A DNA stretch of 64,000 nucleotides. Source: Helicobacter ganmani. GTDB taxonomy: Bacteria; Campylobacterota; Campylobacteria; Campylobacterales; Helicobacteraceae. Below the pieces are notes generated by a model. The model did no database searches. It was not told where the DNA came from and saw nothing but the letters and a program-made list of their open reading frames with translations. Shown one piece after another: positions 17,883 to 28,429 of the stretch. Both the position numbers and the translations under genes were made by a program. The stretch lies in assembly GCF_003364315.1 (NCBI RefSeq), contig NZ_NXLS01000005.1:1-64000 (forward strand), read 5' to 3'. The stretch's first letter is position 1; every line of letters begins with the position of its first letter.

Positions 17883-20717
17883 TTAAACTTCAACTAATCT
17901 TCCTTCACCTTGCGTGTAAAAAATATATCCATAAGCTGTTTTATGCAATATTGCACTTACAGATTCCATATATTCACGCACTTGCACCCTATGTGATTCC
18001 TTAGGTGAACCGCTCTTATAATCTACGATAAACGCTTGCTCATCTCCTATAATCAAAAGGTCTAAACGTTTTTGCTTACCATCAAACAAAAAAGGAATTT
18101 CACATTTTACCTTTCCTTTAGCCAAAATTTCAATTAATTTTTGATTTTTTAATACAAAATTACATTGTGTGATGATTTTTTGTAATTCTTCGCGCTCTAA
18201 ATAAAATCCTACTTTATTATCCAAAAGCTCCAAAATCAACGAATCCCTAAGGGCATTTTTAAGCTTTTGTTCCATCACAAAATGCAGTGCAATTCCATAA
18301 TAAATTGCTTTAAGACTTCCGCAAATCTCTTCATTTTCTCCTCTTTCCTCTTCCTCCTCTTTTAGATACATTTCCTTTTGTCGTCCGAGATTTTCCAAAC
18401 TTAGTTGCGAGGAAGAAATACAACAAAAAGTCTTTTGGGGTTCTAGATTTACAGCGATTTTTCCTCTTTGGATTTGCATTTGTATTGCGCTTTTTAAATC
18501 CCCTCTTGCTTGTGCATTGAGTTGCAGAATCTCAAAAGCACTTTTATTGTCAAGACAAAAAATGTTCATTGTATCTTTTGCGCGCGTTAAGGCAACATAG
18601 AGCTGATTTTTCAAATCCTTGGTTTCCAATTCTTCTTCTTTACACAACGCATTTTGATACATAGAATCCAAGCTACTTCTAATTTTGCTCTTGTTTTGAT
18701 TAGCATATTGAAAAATCCTTTGAATCTCTACACCATTTTCTTTAAACTCAAAAAACACATTTCCGTGCTGATTGTTGCTTGCATTGGATTTATCCACCAC
18801 AAACACATTTTCAAACTCCAATCCTTTGGATTTATGAATTGTCATAATCCGAATCCCCACAAAATCACTTGAAATAATCTCTAACGCAAACCTCTCTACT
18901 TGCTCCAATAATTCCCCTATATCATAAAATTGCAAACAAGATTCTAAAAATTTCTTGGCACTTAAACTTGCGATATGATAAGACTCCATAATTTTCAACA
19001 ATACCCTTGCAGGTTCTTTAACTTTTGCAAGAGATTCTACAACAACCTCTAAGCTTTTATTCTGCGATTCTGTAATCTCTATTCCCAAAAGCATAAAAAA
19101 CTCTTGCCTAAATTGAATCTTTTTAGTTTGTATGTATTTTAAAACCTCTATTAGCGCACGCACTTCATTGTGATGAATTAATTTTGCACTCGTGTCAATG
19201 ACAACCTTTACCCCCTTGTCTTGCAGAAATTGTGCAAGTTCCACTACGGATTTGTTATCAAAAACCAAAATCGCTATTTCTTCCTCTTTTGCCCCTAGCT
19301 TTCTTAAATCCTCTAATCTCTGAAAAACCTCAAAATAAAGATTCTCTTTTGTGCAAGCTTGCACTTTTACGCTACCTTCTACATTTATCTTCGCAATTTG
19401 GGGGATAAAATCCTGAATCGTATTGGTAAAAACATCATTAACAAAATCCACAATATGTCTAGCACTGCGGTAATTTGTATCTAAGTTTTGGGATTCCATT
19501 CCATTGCTTGCAATTTTAAATAATTCCGGATTCCCTCCACGAAAACGATAAATGGATTGCTTTGTATCCCCTACATAAAAAAAGCTCCGCTCAAAGTTTT
19601 TTTGTCCCTTGCCGCTTTTGATTTCCTCAATCAATGGCTTTAGAATCTCATATTGCAAAATGCTTGTGTCTTGAAACTCATCTATTAAAATATGGCTCAA
19701 TGTGCTATCAAGTCTAAAATACAAAAAATCTTTATGAATAAATTTTGCGGCTAATAATTGATAAACTTTTGAGGCAACTGCATTGAAGCTTAAACGATTA
19801 TTCTGCCGATAATAATGTTCTTTTGCTTTTAAAAAGCATTGAAAAATCCGATAAAGCTGCTCCAAATATTCTGCTTCTTCTTGCAATAAACCTTGATAAA
19901 TAGATTCTTTTAAGAGTGCAAAATCTGCTTCATTAAAGGGAGTTTTAGAAAATTTATCTCTTTTGTAGTCTTGTAAATTTTGCTTTGTTAGCCAAGTTTG
20001 ACCCTTTTGTAATAAGCTTTCAAAATTGCTAAACTGCAAACTATCTGCTAATTCTCCAAAAGTCTCAACATAAGTTTTTTGAATGCGCCTAGCATATTCC
20101 ATTGCTTTTTCTTTGGGGTTTTCTCTTTGTGATTCTATAAATTTTTGTATAAAAAGGCTTTGTTGGAGCATTTCCTTAAAAGAATCCAAAAACACGCACA
20201 AAGTGAGAATATGGTTCAGAGTTTGTTTTTTGCGGTAACAAATCTCTAAAATCTGCTCAAAATCAGTTTTTTCCAAAAGCGATAAAAAAATTTCCGTAAT
20301 TGCTTCTAAATCATCTTCTTGCAACTCAAAATCATATTCTACCCCCACATACCAACAAAAATTTTTTAAGATTCTTTGGAAAAAGGCGTCAATCGTCGTA
20401 ATCTTTAAGTCTTCTCGCAAAAAATCATAATAAATTTGACTGATTTTATCTTGCCATTTTAGCCATTCTTGTTCATCTTTGATAGTAATAAACTCAAATT
20501 TATTAATATACTCTCTATTATTTTTATTGTCATAAAGTTCTTTAATCTTATGGATAATTCTTTCTTCCATTTCTTGAGCGGCTTTTTTCGTAAAAGTAAG
20601 CGTTAAAATGCTAGAAGGTTTTGCCCCTAAAAGCAGTAGATTTAGATAACGCATTGCAAGCTGATAAGTCTTTCCACTCCCAGCACTTGCACTTAAACAC
20701 AAAAGCGGATATTGCAT
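17883..20717 (-). CDS. addA: AddA/RecB-like helicase-nuclease
   Basis: A 944-aa UvrD-superfamily enzyme of double-strand-break repair. Walker A is at residues 9-17 (ASAGSGKTY), motif Ia/Ib as TLTFTKKAAQEM, the DEFQD box as ILIDEFQDTSI, and GDTKQSIYRFRGG follows. TIHKSKGLEFENVFV marks motif V. Near the C-terminus, a RecB-type nuclease centre is seen as LDLLIIGDE...VDYKSG. In H. pylori the equivalent gene is the AddA subunit, partnering AddB, which is not in this window. It is divergent from cbpA. Confidence 0.92.
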   Translation of the reverse strand: MQYPLLCLSASAGSGKTYQLAMRYLNLLLLGAKPSSILTLTFTKKAAQEMEERIIHKIKELYDNKNNREYINKFEFITIKDEQEWLKWQDKISQIYYDFLREDLKITTIDAFFQRILKNFCWYVGVEYDFELQEDDLEAITEIFLSLLEKTDFEQILEICYRKKQTLNHILTLCVFLDSFKEMLQQSLFIQKFIESQRENPKEKAMEYARRIQKTYVETFGELADSLQFSNFESLLQKGQTWLTKQNLQDYKRDKFSKTPFNEADFALLKESIYQGLLQEEAEYLEQLYRIFQCFLKAKEHYYRQNNRLSFNAVASKVYQLLAAKFIHKDFLYFRLDSTLSHILIDEFQDTSILQYEILKPLIEEIKSGKGQKNFERSFFYVGDTKQSIYRFRGGNPELFKIASNGMESQNLDTNYRSARHIVDFVNDVFTNTIQDFIPQIAKINVEGSVKVQACTKENLYFEVFQRLEDLRKLGAKEEEIAILVFDNKSVVELAQFLQDKGVKVVIDTSAKLIHHNEVRALIEVLKYIQTKKIQFRQEFFMLLGIEITESQNKSLEVVVESLAKVKEPARVLLKIMESYHIASLSAKKFLESCLQFYDIGELLEQVERFALEIISSDFVGIRIMTIHKSKGLEFENVFVVDKSNASNNQHGNVFFEFKENGVEIQRIFQYANQNKSKIRSSLDSMYQNALCKEEELETKDLKNQLYVALTRAKDTMNIFCLDNKSAFEILQLNAQARGDLKSAIQMQIQRGKIAVNLEPQKTFCCISSSQLSLENLGRQKEMYLKEEEEERGENEEICGSLKAIYYGIALHFVMEQKLKNALRDSLILELLDNKVGFYLEREELQKIITQCNFVLKNQKLIEILAKGKVKCEIPFLFDGKQKRLDLLIIGDEQAFIVDYKSGSPKESHRVQVREYMESVSAILHKTAYGYIFYTQGEGRLVEV

Positions 20718-20783
20718 AAATTCCTCCGAAAATTTGCAATTATAACACTAAAAAGAAAAGTTGCCAAATCCTTACAAAGTTGA

Positions 20784-20813
20784 TTGACATAAACTAAAGT
20801 TTTATTATATAAT
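20784..20813 (+). promoter_or_regulatory. Consensus vegetative promoter of cbpA-hspR with AAAGTTTTA direct repeats
   Basis: TTGACA at 20784-20789 and TATAAT at 20808-20813 are separated by 18 nt, a near-perfect primary-sigma promoter, rare in Helicobacter, where the -35 box is usually poor. Two identical AAAGTTTTA repeats (20796-20804 and 20821-20829) flank the -10. In H. pylori this operon is repressed by HspR, so a strong promoter held down by repression fits. I could not see a clear HAIR inverted repeat. Confidence 0.7.
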
Positions 20814-20848
20814 AAATTATAAAGTTTTAAATATTTTAAGGAAATAAA

Positions 20849-21733
20849 ATGTCAAAAAGCCTTTATGAAACACTTGAAGTCTCTCAAGATGCAAGTAGTG
20901 AAGAAATCAAAAAATCTTATCGTCGCTTAGCAAGAAAATACCACCCAGACATCAATAAAGACGCGGGAGCAGAAGAAAAATTTAAAGAAATTAATGCCGC
21001 TTATGAGATTCTAAGCGATGAAAATAAACGCAAACAATACGACCAATTTGGAGATTCTATGTTTGGCGGACAAAATTTCCATGATTTTGCCCGCGGACAA
21101 GGCAATGTGAATTTAGACGATATTTTAAGTCAAATTTTTAGTGGAGGATTTGGGGGTTTTGGAGGAGCAAATTTTGGCAATGCGGGCTTTGGCGGATTTG
21201 ATTTTAGTCATTCGGGTTTTAAAAACACACGAAATCAGCCCAACTTAGACCTCAATGCGCAAGTTACGATTCCTTTTACTACCGCAATTTTAGGAGGCAA
21301 ACATAGTGTAAATGTGCAAGGCAAAAATTATGATATTAAGATTCCAGCAGGCATTAAAAATGGAGAGACCATTCGCCTAAAAGGCAAAGGGCAAACAATA
21401 GGGGCGCAAAGCGGGGATTTGTTGCTTAAAGTCAGTGTCTCTCCTCACCCACAATACACACAAGAAGGTGATGATTTGACAAAAAAATTTAATTTACCTC
21501 TAAAAATTGCATTATTTGGTGGCAAAATTGAAATTGAAACCTTGCAAAAAACAATTACTCTAAAAATACCAAAAAATACCAAAAATTCACAAAAATTTCG
21601 CGTTAAAGAGCTCGGCGCAATGAATCGCAAAACAAAAATTTATGGCGATTTATATTTAGAAGCAAACATTATTTTGCCCGATTGTGATTCTATGCCTAAT
21701 GAGCTCAAAAACGCATTGGAAAAATACTTATAA
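20849..21733 (+). CDS. cbpA: CbpA/DnaJ-family co-chaperone
   Basis: A 294-aa class II J protein: J domain at residues 1-70 with the HPD tripeptide in KYHPDINKD, a Gly/Phe-rich linker (about 80-130, [11 protein letters not shown]), then two C-terminal substrate-binding beta domains with no zinc-finger cysteines. It stimulates DnaK ATPase. It is the first gene of an operon with hspR (9 nt gap), the same pairing as in H. pylori, where HspR autoregulates it. RBS AAGGAAAT precedes the ATG. Confidence 0.95.
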   Translation: MSKSLYETLEVSQDASSEEIKKSYRRLARKYHPDINKDAGAEEKFKEINAAYEILSDENKRKQYDQFGDSMFGGQNFHDFARGQGNVNLDDILSQIFSGGFGGFGGANFGNAGFGGFDFSHSGFKNTRNQPNLDLNAQVTIPFTTAILGGKHSVNVQGKNYDIKIPAGIKNGETIRLKGKGQTIGAQSGDLLLKVSVSPHPQYTQEGDDLTKKFNLPLKIALFGGKIEIETLQKTITLKIPKNTKNSQKFRVKELGAMNRKTKIYGDLYLEANIILPDCDSMPNELKNALEKYL

Positions 21734-21742
21734 GGAGATTTA

Positions 21743-22111
21743 ATGTATAGTTATGATGAGCCTGTTTATTTAATCAGCGTTGTAGCCAAGATTCTAGCAA
21801 TCCACCCGCAAACCTTACGACAATATGAACGGGAGGGACTAGTAGAACCGGGTAGGACAGATGGAAAAATGCGCCTTTACTCCCAACGCGACATTGACAA
21901 AATCAAAATGATTTTGCGCTTGACACGAGATTTGGGAGTCAATCTTGCAGGAGTGGATATTATTTTGCGACTTAAGGATAGGTTAGATGAACAGGACAAA
22001 GAGATTGAAGAGTTGCATCTTAGCCTAGAAAAACTCAAAGCCAATCAGCCGAGTAAATCTGTCATCAAAAAACAAAGCTCCTATGAAGTCATTATCTTTA
22101 AAGACCGCTAA
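21743..22111 (+). CDS. hspR: MerR-family heat-shock repressor HspR
   Basis: A 122-aa MerR-type regulator. The winged helix-turn-helix is at residues 8-75 (HPQTLRQYEREGLVEPGR, then RLYSQRDIDKI), with a C-terminal coiled coil for dimerisation. HspR represses chaperone operons by binding HAIR repeats, with DnaK or related chaperones as feedback partner in known cases. A good AAGGAG precedes the start. Its partner in the operon is cbpA. Confidence 0.95.
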   Translation: MYSYDEPVYLISVVAKILAIHPQTLRQYEREGLVEPGRTDGKMRLYSQRDIDKIKMILRLTRDLGVNLAGVDIILRLKDRLDEQDKEIEELHLSLEKLKANQPSKSVIKKQSSYEVIIFKDR

Positions 22112-22121
22112 ATACAAATAC

Positions 22122-22157
22122 TTAAGAATCCTGGAATTTAACAATTCCAATTCTTAA
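22122..22157. terminator. Hairpin between convergent hspR and thiE
   Basis: Inverted repeat: TTAAGAAT (22122-22129) pairs with ATTCTTAA (22150-22157), and GGAATT (22133-22138) with AATTCC (22143-22148), loop TAAC. It overlaps the thiE stop and lies 11 nt past hspR, a plausible two-way terminator, though no long T run follows. Confidence 0.5.
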
Positions 22158-22764
22158 TAAGATTTTGAACATTTTGCACAATGTCTCCTCGCCAAATACC
22201 GCTAATGCACGCTACCATTTGTGCTTCTTTTATTTGTGCAATATTTTGGGCATTAATCCCGCCAATCGCACAAGCTGGAATAGAGTGGGACATCATAGAA
22301 AATTGCTTAAATAAACTCAAATCCATTCTTTTAGCCTGTGGTTTGGTGAGAGAGCAAAAGCAAGATCCAAAGGCGACATAATCCGCCCCTGCTCCGACCG
22401 CTGCTTTGGCTAATTCCAAACTCCCATAACACGAAACACCCAAGATTCCACGATAATCTGCGCGAATTTGCCTTAATTCCTCTAAGGTATAGGGCGTGTC
22501 GTCTGCTTTTTTTCCGATATGCAAAGCCTCAACCTTAAGATTTATCGCCAATTCCACTCTATCATTGAGGACAAAAACCACATTAGAATCCTTGCAAATT
22601 CTCTCCAATTTGGGACAAAGTTCTGCTATTTCTTCATCACAGCTTTCTTTATCACGCAATTGGAACAATGCTATTCCACCTTGAATGGCAGCCTGCAAGG
22701 ATTGTTCTAATTTATCTTTTGGCGTCAAAAGAGTATCGCTAATCGCGTAAATTCCTTTTAACAT
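22138..22764 (-). CDS. thiE: Thiamine-phosphate synthase ThiE
   Basis: A 208-aa TIM-barrel enzyme joining HMP pyrophosphate and thiazole phosphate to give thiamine phosphate. The N-terminal ISDT, the GGIALFQLRDKES motif, FVLNDRVELA and a glycine-rich AIGGINAQN phosphate-binding loop are all visible. I chose ATG at 22764 (AGGAAT about 8 nt upstream) over an in-frame TTG 18 nt further out. It converges on hspR and diverges from hypF. A separate ThiD2 gene lies at 42927. Confidence 0.93.
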   Translation of the reverse strand: MLKGIYAISDTLLTPKDKLEQSLQAAIQGGIALFQLRDKESCDEEIAELCPKLERICKDSNVVFVLNDRVELAINLKVEALHIGKKADDTPYTLEELRQIRADYRGILGVSCYGSLELAKAAVGAGADYVAFGSCFCSLTKPQAKRMDLSLFKQFSMMSHSIPACAIGGINAQNIAQIKEAQMVACISGIWRGDIVQNVQNLIKNWNC

Positions 22765-22828
22765 TATTCTATTCCTAATCAAAAATATTTTAAAATTCTA
22801 TATTTTAAAAGGTAAAGAGAATTTAAAA

Positions 22829-25249
22829 ATGCCCAAAAACAAAACAAATCCATCAAAAACCCCTCCCAATTCTCCGCTCTTAAGCTATGAATTTCGCTTG
22901 CAAGGCGTAGTGCAAGGTGTGGGATTCCGCCCTTTTGTGTATAAAATCGCAACCAAACACAACCTGAAAGGCTTTGTATGCAACGATACGCAAGGAGTTT
23001 TTATCCTAGTGCAAGGAAATAAGAAAGACTTAAAAGCCTTTGCAAAAGATTTACAAAATCCTCCAAAAGCAGCGAAAATCGCGCATTTCTCCAAAAATCC
23101 TTGTTCTGCACATAAACTTTATCAAGATTTTACGATTCAACAAAGCCAGCAAAACTCTCTTTTAAGTGCTACGATTCCAGCGGATATTGCGCTCTGTCAA
23201 AATTGCTTAGAGGAATTGTTTGACCCCAATAATCGCCGCTTTGGCTATTCATTTATTAGTTGCACAAATTGTGGCGCACGATATAGCCTCATCTCTGCCT
23301 TACCTTATGACAGAAAGAACACTGCAATGCAAAAATTTCAAATGTGCAAAGAATGTCAAAGTGAATATGATAATCCAAATTCACGCCGATTCCATTCAGA
23401 AATTAACTGCTGTCAAGTTTGCGGACCAAAACTATTTTACACCCATCATTTAAAAGACTTTATTACCGCAAAAGAATTCCTAAAAAACATTCCCGATTCC
23501 GAACTCTACGAGAAAGCAAAAAAACATAAGCTACATTTTGCGCACAATCCCTTAGAAGAGGCGATTAAGGATTTAAAAAAGGGCAAAATCCTAGCTATTA
23601 AAGGAATCGGAGGCTATGCGCTTGTATGCAATGCACTCAACACTGAAGCAATCACACTCTTAAGAGAGCGCAAACATCGTCCTAGAAAGCCTTTTGCGAT
23701 TCTATGTAAAGACTTAAAAATGGCAGAACATTATGTGCAATTAAACGCAGATGAAAAGGGAATTTTAACCTCACCTATCGCACCGATTCTCCTTGCAGAG
23801 ACAAAAAGCGTGGAATCACATACTAAATCCCACGCCCTGCCACTACACTGCATTGCCCCAAATCTTAAGACTTTAGGCATTATTCTGCCTTATGCGCCCT
23901 TGCATTATTTGCTGACCCATGCATTAGACTTTCCGCTGATTTTTACAAGTGCAAATTTAAGCGGAGAGCCTATCATCAAGAGTTTTAGCGCAATCATAGA
24001 GCATTTAGGAGAGGTATGCGATGGAATCTTATCCTATAATCGTGAGATTTTAAATGCAATAGACGATAGTTTAGTGCAATCTTATCATTTAAAAGAAAAA
24101 AATCTTTTGGGAAATTTCCAAGTTATGCGTCGTGCTAGGGGGTTTTTGTGTGATATTTCTTTGCCACTTGACACAAATCATTCTCAAGATTTCATCGCCT
24201 TAGGAGCACAACAAAAAGCAACTTTTTGTCTGCATTTTCGCAACAAAACCCTTTTAAGTCCGTATTTGGGAGATTTGGATAATCCAGCAAGTCTAAGTAA
24301 TTTTATCAATACACAGCAACTTTTTTGCACGCAATACAAAGCAGATTTTAAAACCTCTGTGTTAGATTTACATCCAAACTACACACAAAGAGATTTTGTA
24401 GATAAAAACACACAAACCCACTTCGTCCAACACCATTTTGCGCATTTGCTTTCTAATATTGCAGAAAATTCCATTGAACACGAAGTTTTGGGTGTAATTT
24501 TTGATGGCACAGGCTATGGAATAGATGGCAACATTTGGGGTGGAGAGTTTTTAAAATGGAATCCTAGCAAACCTTTGGAGTTTTCTCGTGTCGCACATTT
24601 TGATAATTTCGCGCTTTTAGGGGGTGAAAAAGCCATTAGAGACATTCGGAGGCTTGGTTTAGAAGTCCTATTTAATGCTTTTAAAGAGGATTATACGCAA
24701 TTAAATTTGCTCTTATTGAAATCTTTAAAGCAAGAATTTGGGGATTCTACACTAGAAACCTTCTATCATTTCCACCAATCAGACAAAAAAATACTCTGCA
24801 ACTCTGTAGGGAGATTATTTGACGCAGTGAGCGCACTTTGTGGGGTTTGTTTCAAGGTAGATTATGAGGGAGAGGGTGGAATGATTTTAGAATCTCTTGC
24901 CACAAAAGATAAAACCCCAAAGGCTTATCCTTATGAAATAAGAGATAATCTTATCTTATGGCAATTTTTAATTCAAGCCATTTATCAAGATTTGCAAAAT
25001 GCGATTCCTCTACCACAAATTGCATTCAATTTTCATTATACTTTAGCAAAAATCATTGCTGCCATTGCACAAGATTCTACAAACATTGCGCTTAGTGGCG
25101 GATGTTTTCAAAACAAGCTCTTAACACAATTAACACTAGAAGCCTTAGAGGGCAAGAAAGTCTATTTACATCATCAAATTCCCTGCAATGACGGCGGTAT
25201 TAGCTTCGGACAAGCTTATTATCAATGTCTATCCTTGCGAGATCCTTAA
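22829..25249 (+). CDS. hypF: [NiFe]-hydrogenase maturation carbamoyltransferase HypF
   Basis: An 806-aa HypF, which turns carbamoyl phosphate into the thiocarbamate used by HypE to make hydrogenase cyanide ligands. Domains in order: acylphosphatase (GVVQGVGFRPFVYKIA, about 28-45), two zinc fingers (CQNCLEE with CTNCGA; CKECQSEY with CQVCGP), a YrdC-like domain (about 250-430) and a Kae1-like C-terminal half (HHFAHLLSN, VIFDGTGYG, SGGCFQNKLL). Full length. Implies a [NiFe] hydrogenase elsewhere in the genome. Confidence 0.97.
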   Translation: MPKNKTNPSKTPPNSPLLSYEFRLQGVVQGVGFRPFVYKIATKHNLKGFVCNDTQGVFILVQGNKKDLKAFAKDLQNPPKAAKIAHFSKNPCSAHKLYQDFTIQQSQQNSLLSATIPADIALCQNCLEELFDPNNRRFGYSFISCTNCGARYSLISALPYDRKNTAMQKFQMCKECQSEYDNPNSRRFHSEINCCQVCGPKLFYTHHLKDFITAKEFLKNIPDSELYEKAKKHKLHFAHNPLEEAIKDLKKGKILAIKGIGGYALVCNALNTEAITLLRERKHRPRKPFAILCKDLKMAEHYVQLNADEKGILTSPIAPILLAETKSVESHTKSHALPLHCIAPNLKTLGIILPYAPLHYLLTHALDFPLIFTSANLSGEPIIKSFSAIIEHLGEVCDGILSYNREILNAIDDSLVQSYHLKEKNLLGNFQVMRRARGFLCDISLPLDTNHSQDFIALGAQQKATFCLHFRNKTLLSPYLGDLDNPASLSNFINTQQLFCTQYKADFKTSVLDLHPNYTQRDFVDKNTQTHFVQHHFAHLLSNIAENSIEHEVLGVIFDGTGYGIDGNIWGGEFLKWNPSKPLEFSRVAHFDNFALLGGEKAIRDIRRLGLEVLFNAFKEDYTQLNLLLLKSLKQEFGDSTLETFYHFHQSDKKILCNSVGRLFDAVSALCGVCFKVDYEGEGGMILESLATKDKTPKAYPYEIRDNLILWQFLIQAIYQDLQNAIPLPQIAFNFHYTLAKIIAAIAQDSTNIALSGGCFQNKLLTQLTLEALEGKKVYLHHQIPCNDGGISFGQAYYQCLSLRDP

Positions 25250-25250
25250 T

Positions 25251-25285
25251 TATAGATTGCTTCGGCTTAAAAACCTCACAATGAC
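25251..25285. repeat. REP-like intergenic repeat, single degenerate copy
   Basis: TATAGATTGCTTCGG followed by CCTCACAATGAC. Similar text is at about 52195 (TATAGATTGCTTCGGG then CCTCGCAATGAC) and, inverted, around 47581 and 51821. It is a short dispersed non-coding family; function unknown. Confidence 0.55.
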
Positions 25286-25399
25286 TAAAGCAGTATGGTT
25301 CTTGTAAGATTTCTGCAAAGATGACGAGGTTAAAGATTATTAAATTTTCTAGCTAATTAGAATTAAAAATATTTATCATTTTTGCTGTGGAAATTCAAG

Positions 25400-25490
25400 T
25401 GGCGGACAGAGAGAGATTCGAACTCTCGGTAATCTTACGACTACGCATCCTTAGCAGGGATGTGGTTTCAGCCAACTCACCCATCTGTCC
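25400..25490 (-). tRNA. tRNA-Ser (anticodon GCU)
   Basis: The reverse strand folds as a 91-nt class II tRNA. The acceptor GGACAG pairs with CTGTCC, discriminator G, and the terminal CCA is encoded. The anticodon loop CTGCTAA gives GCU, read at 25453-25455. A long variable arm and a standard T arm (GAGTTCGAATC) are visible. It lies downstream of prfA on the same strand. Confidence 0.96.
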
Positions 25491-25589
25491 TTGTAAAAAA
25501 GAAGCATAATTATATCTTTTTTAAGTAAAACAAAACTTAAATTAAACTTTTAAAACTCTTACCTGCTTTATTGCTTAAGAGAATTATGC

Positions 25590-26660
25590 CTAAGAGATGC
25601 CACTATTCTGCAAAGCTTCTGCTTGAAAATATGCCACAATAGGGTCAATCACCATATCCAAATTACCGCTTAACATAATTTCTTCTAAGCTATACAATGT
25701 TAAACCCACGCGATGGTCTGTCAGGCGATTCTGTGGATAATTGTAAGTTCTTATGCGCTCACTTCTGTCGCCACTTCCTACTTGTGATTTTCGCTCTTGC
25801 GCATTTTGTTCCATTTGCGCTTCTAATTGCTCTTCATAGATTCTAGCTTTTAAGATTTTCAAGGCTTTGTCTTTGTTTTTGTGTTGAGATTTCTCGTCTT
25901 GCATAGAGACACTAATACCTGTCGGGATATGCGTAATTCTTACCGCGGAATCCGTAGTATTGACGCATTGTCCCCCGTGCCCTCCTGCACGAAACACCTC
26001 AATTCGCAGGTCATTGGGATTAATCGTAACTTCCATATCATCTACTTCTGGCATAATCGCCACTGTGATTGCCGAAGTGTGAATGCGCCCTTGTGATTCT
26101 GTTTCTGGCACGCGCTGCACACGATGCGTGCCGCCCTCATACTTAAGTCTTGAATATGCTCCCTTACCTTTTATAAGGGCAATCACTTCCTTATAGCCAC
26201 CAAAATTATTTTCACTAGAGCTGATAATCTCTACTTTCCACGATTTTAATTCTGCATAACGCACATAAGTGCGGAATAAATCGCCTACGAAAATTCCCGC
26301 TTCATCTCCACCTGTACCAGCGCGCAATTCCAAATAAATATTTTTGTCGTCATTTGGGTCTTTTGGGAGCAAAAGAATCTTAATTTCTGATTCTAAAGAC
26401 TCATTTTGCAATTCTGCTTCTTTGATTTCTTCTTTTGCTAAATCTCCCAAATCTTTATCATCTAATAATAATTTATTCTCTTCAATACTTTGGAGATTCT
26501 TAAGGTATAGACGCGATTTTTGCACCAACTCTTCTAAATCACTTTGTTCTTTGCTAAGCTCTGCAATACGTTTAATATCTTTTAAAATCTCTGGGTCAGT
26601 TAGGAGCTTGTTAATCTCATCATAATGTTTGATGAAAGGCTGAAGCTTGGAAGCTAACAT
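25590..26660 (-). CDS. prfA: Peptide chain release factor 1
   Basis: A 356-aa class I release factor recognising UAA and UAG. The GGQ catalytic tripeptide is in [18 protein letters not shown]. The codon-recognition PxT motif is PET in [15 protein letters not shown] (PAT in E. coli), which marks RF1 rather than RF2. N-terminal coiled coil and full length are normal. The order prfA, rpsT, then divergent glmM-lspA is the same as I recall in H. pylori. Confidence 0.97.
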   Translation of the reverse strand: MLASKLQPFIKHYDEINKLLTDPEILKDIKRIAELSKEQSDLEELVQKSRLYLKNLQSIEENKLLLDDKDLGDLAKEEIKEAELQNESLESEIKILLLPKDPNDDKNIYLELRAGTGGDEAGIFVGDLFRTYVRYAELKSWKVEIISSSENNFGGYKEVIALIKGKGAYSRLKYEGGTHRVQRVPETESQGRIHTSAITVAIMPEVDDMEVTINPNDLRIEVFRAGGHGGQCVNTTDSAVRITHIPTGISVSMQDEKSQHKNKDKALKILKARIYEEQLEAQMEQNAQERKSQVGSGDRSERIRTYNYPQNRLTDHRVGLTLYSLEEIMLSGNLDMVIDPIVAYFQAEALQNSGIS

Positions 26661-26735
26661 AAGGAAACTTAAAGGCTAAATTGAGGTAAATTTACTCTCA
26701 TACAAATCAGAAAAACAGAATCGCAAACGCAAAAG

Positions 26736-27011
26736 TTAAACGTTTGCTAAAGCAAGTTTTTTTACTGAAGTGTTGAGGCGACTGATTTTTCTAGCAGCAG
26801 TATTTTTTGTCAAGATTCCTTTGCTGACATAGCTGTGGAAGTTTTTGTTGATTTGCTTAAATACTTCTTGAGCTTTGTTTAGGTCTTTTGCAGCAATTGC
26901 TTCGCTTAAATCTCTTGTCATATTTTTAATTCTTGTTTTATAATAGCGATTGCGTTCGGTGCGTGTTTTTGTTTGACGAATACGTTTTTGCGCAGATTTA
27001 TGATTTGCCAT
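26736..27011 (-). CDS. rpsT: 30S ribosomal protein S20
   Basis: A 91-aa, strongly basic helical protein beginning [13 protein letters not shown], the typical S20 start, and binding 16S rRNA in the small subunit. Lysine and arginine occur throughout and the C-terminus has the [11 protein letters not shown] segment. It is divergent from glmM across an 80-nt AT-rich promoter region and lies 75 nt upstream of prfA. Confidence 0.97.
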   Translation of the reverse strand: MANHKSAQKRIRQTKTRTERNRYYKTRIKNMTRDLSEAIAAKDLNKAQEVFKQINKNFHSYVSKGILTKNTAARKISRLNTSVKKLALANV

Positions 27012-27091
27012 AGGGTGTTAATCCTTTTATAAAAATTTTAAGCTATAATTTTAGCTGATTTTTTATTAAAAGCAAATAAAAAGGTATAGAA

Positions 27092-28429
27092 ATGAAACTT
27101 TTTGGAACAGATGGCGTAAGAGGCGAAGCGGGCGTGAAACTTGACGCATTCTGTGCGCTCAAACTTGGAATCGCAGCAGGCATTTATTATCGCGAACATT
27201 CTAAAACAAACAGAATCCTTGTCGGCAAAGATACTAGACGCAGCGGCTATATGCTTGAAAATGCTCTTGTTAGCGGACTTACAGCAGTTGGATATGAAGT
27301 CATACAAATTGGTCCAATGCCTACACCCGCGATTGCCTATCTCACAGAAGATATGCGGTGCGATGGAGGGATTATGGTCAGTGCAAGCCATAATCCCTTT
27401 ATGGATAATGGAATCAAATTTTTTGGGCGCAGCGGTTATAAGATTGATGAAAAAGATGAGGCAAGAATTGAAAAAATTTATCACGATACTCATCAACTTG
27501 AAAATGCTCAAAAAAGAGGAAAAGAAGTCGGTTCTAGTAAGCGGATTGACGATGTTGTGGGACGCTATATTGTGCATATTAAAAACTCTTTTCCAAAGGA
27601 TTTATCTTTGCACGGAATCCGTGTCGTGATAGATTGCGCCAATGGTGCAGCTTATAAGGTCGCACCTACAATTTTTAGCGAACTTGGAGCAGAAGTTTTT
27701 GTCATCAATGATGAACCCAATGGCTTCAATATCAATGAAAATTGTGGCGCGACACAGCCGCTTATGCTTCAAGAAGAGGTGCGCAAAGTGCGTGCAGACA
27801 TTGGATTTGCACTTGATGGCGATGCAGATAGGCTTGTTGTTGTAGATGAAAAGGGCGAAGTCGTGCATGGTGATAAACTCATCGGAACTTTGGCACTCGC
27901 CGCCAAAGAAAACAAAACATTGAAAAATAATACCGCGGTTGCAACAATTATGAGCAATTATGCTTTAGAGGAATTTTTAAAAGAACATCAAATCCAATTG
28001 ATTCGCTCCAATGTGGGAGATAAATATGTTTTAGAATCTATGCTTGCACAGGACTTGAATCTTGGTGGAGAACAAAGCGGACATATTATTTTTAGTGATT
28101 TTGCAAAAACAGGAGATGGGTTAGTAAGTGCCTTGCAAACCATTGCCTATATTTTAAAATCTAAAAAACCTGCCTCCAAAGCCTTAGATTGTTTTAAACT
28201 TTATCCCCAAATCTTAAAAAATTTAAATGTGGATTCCAAACCTGCATTGGAATCGCTAGAAAATTATCAAGCCTTGCTTGAAACCATAGAATCACATAAT
28301 ATTCGGCATTTAATCCGATATAGTGGCACAGAAAATAAGCTAAGGATTCTACTTGAGGGAAAAGAAGTTAAAAAATTAGAAAAAATAATGCAAGAATGTG
28401 AAACCTATTTCAAGGGAAAAATTTGCTAG
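27092..28429 (+). CDS. glmM: Phosphoglucosamine mutase
   Basis: A 445-aa alpha-D-phosphohexomutase converting glucosamine-6-P to glucosamine-1-P for peptidoglycan and LPS. The phosphoserine loop is [12 protein letters not shown] (about 97-108), the metal loop [10 protein letters not shown] (about 240), the sugar loop GGEQSGH (about 325) and the phosphate loop [10 protein letters not shown] near the C-terminus. A TATAAT at 27044-27049, 43 nt upstream of the ATG, is a plausible -10. Its end overlaps lspA by 7 nt. Confidence 0.97.
   Translation: MKLFGTDGVRGEAGVKLDAFCALKLGIAAGIYYREHSKTNRILVGKDTRRSGYMLENALVSGLTAVGYEVIQIGPMPTPAIAYLTEDMRCDGGIMVSASHNPFMDNGIKFFGRSGYKIDEKDEARIEKIYHDTHQLENAQKRGKEVGSSKRIDDVVGRYIVHIKNSFPKDLSLHGIRVVIDCANGAAYKVAPTIFSELGAEVFVINDEPNGFNINENCGATQPLMLQEEVRKVRADIGFALDGDADRLVVVDEKGEVVHGDKLIGTLALAAKENKTLKNNTAVATIMSNYALEEFLKEHQIQLIRSNVGDKYVLESMLAQDLNLGGEQSGHIIFSDFAKTGDGLVSALQTIAYILKSKKPASKALDCFKLYPQILKNLNVDSKPALESLENYQALLETIESHNIRHLIRYSGTENKLRILLEGKEVKKLEKIMQECETYFKGKIC

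Noticed and set aside
27038-27577. 179-aa minus frame over glmM
   Set aside because: glmM is certain on the plus strand; the antisense frame has no ribosome site.
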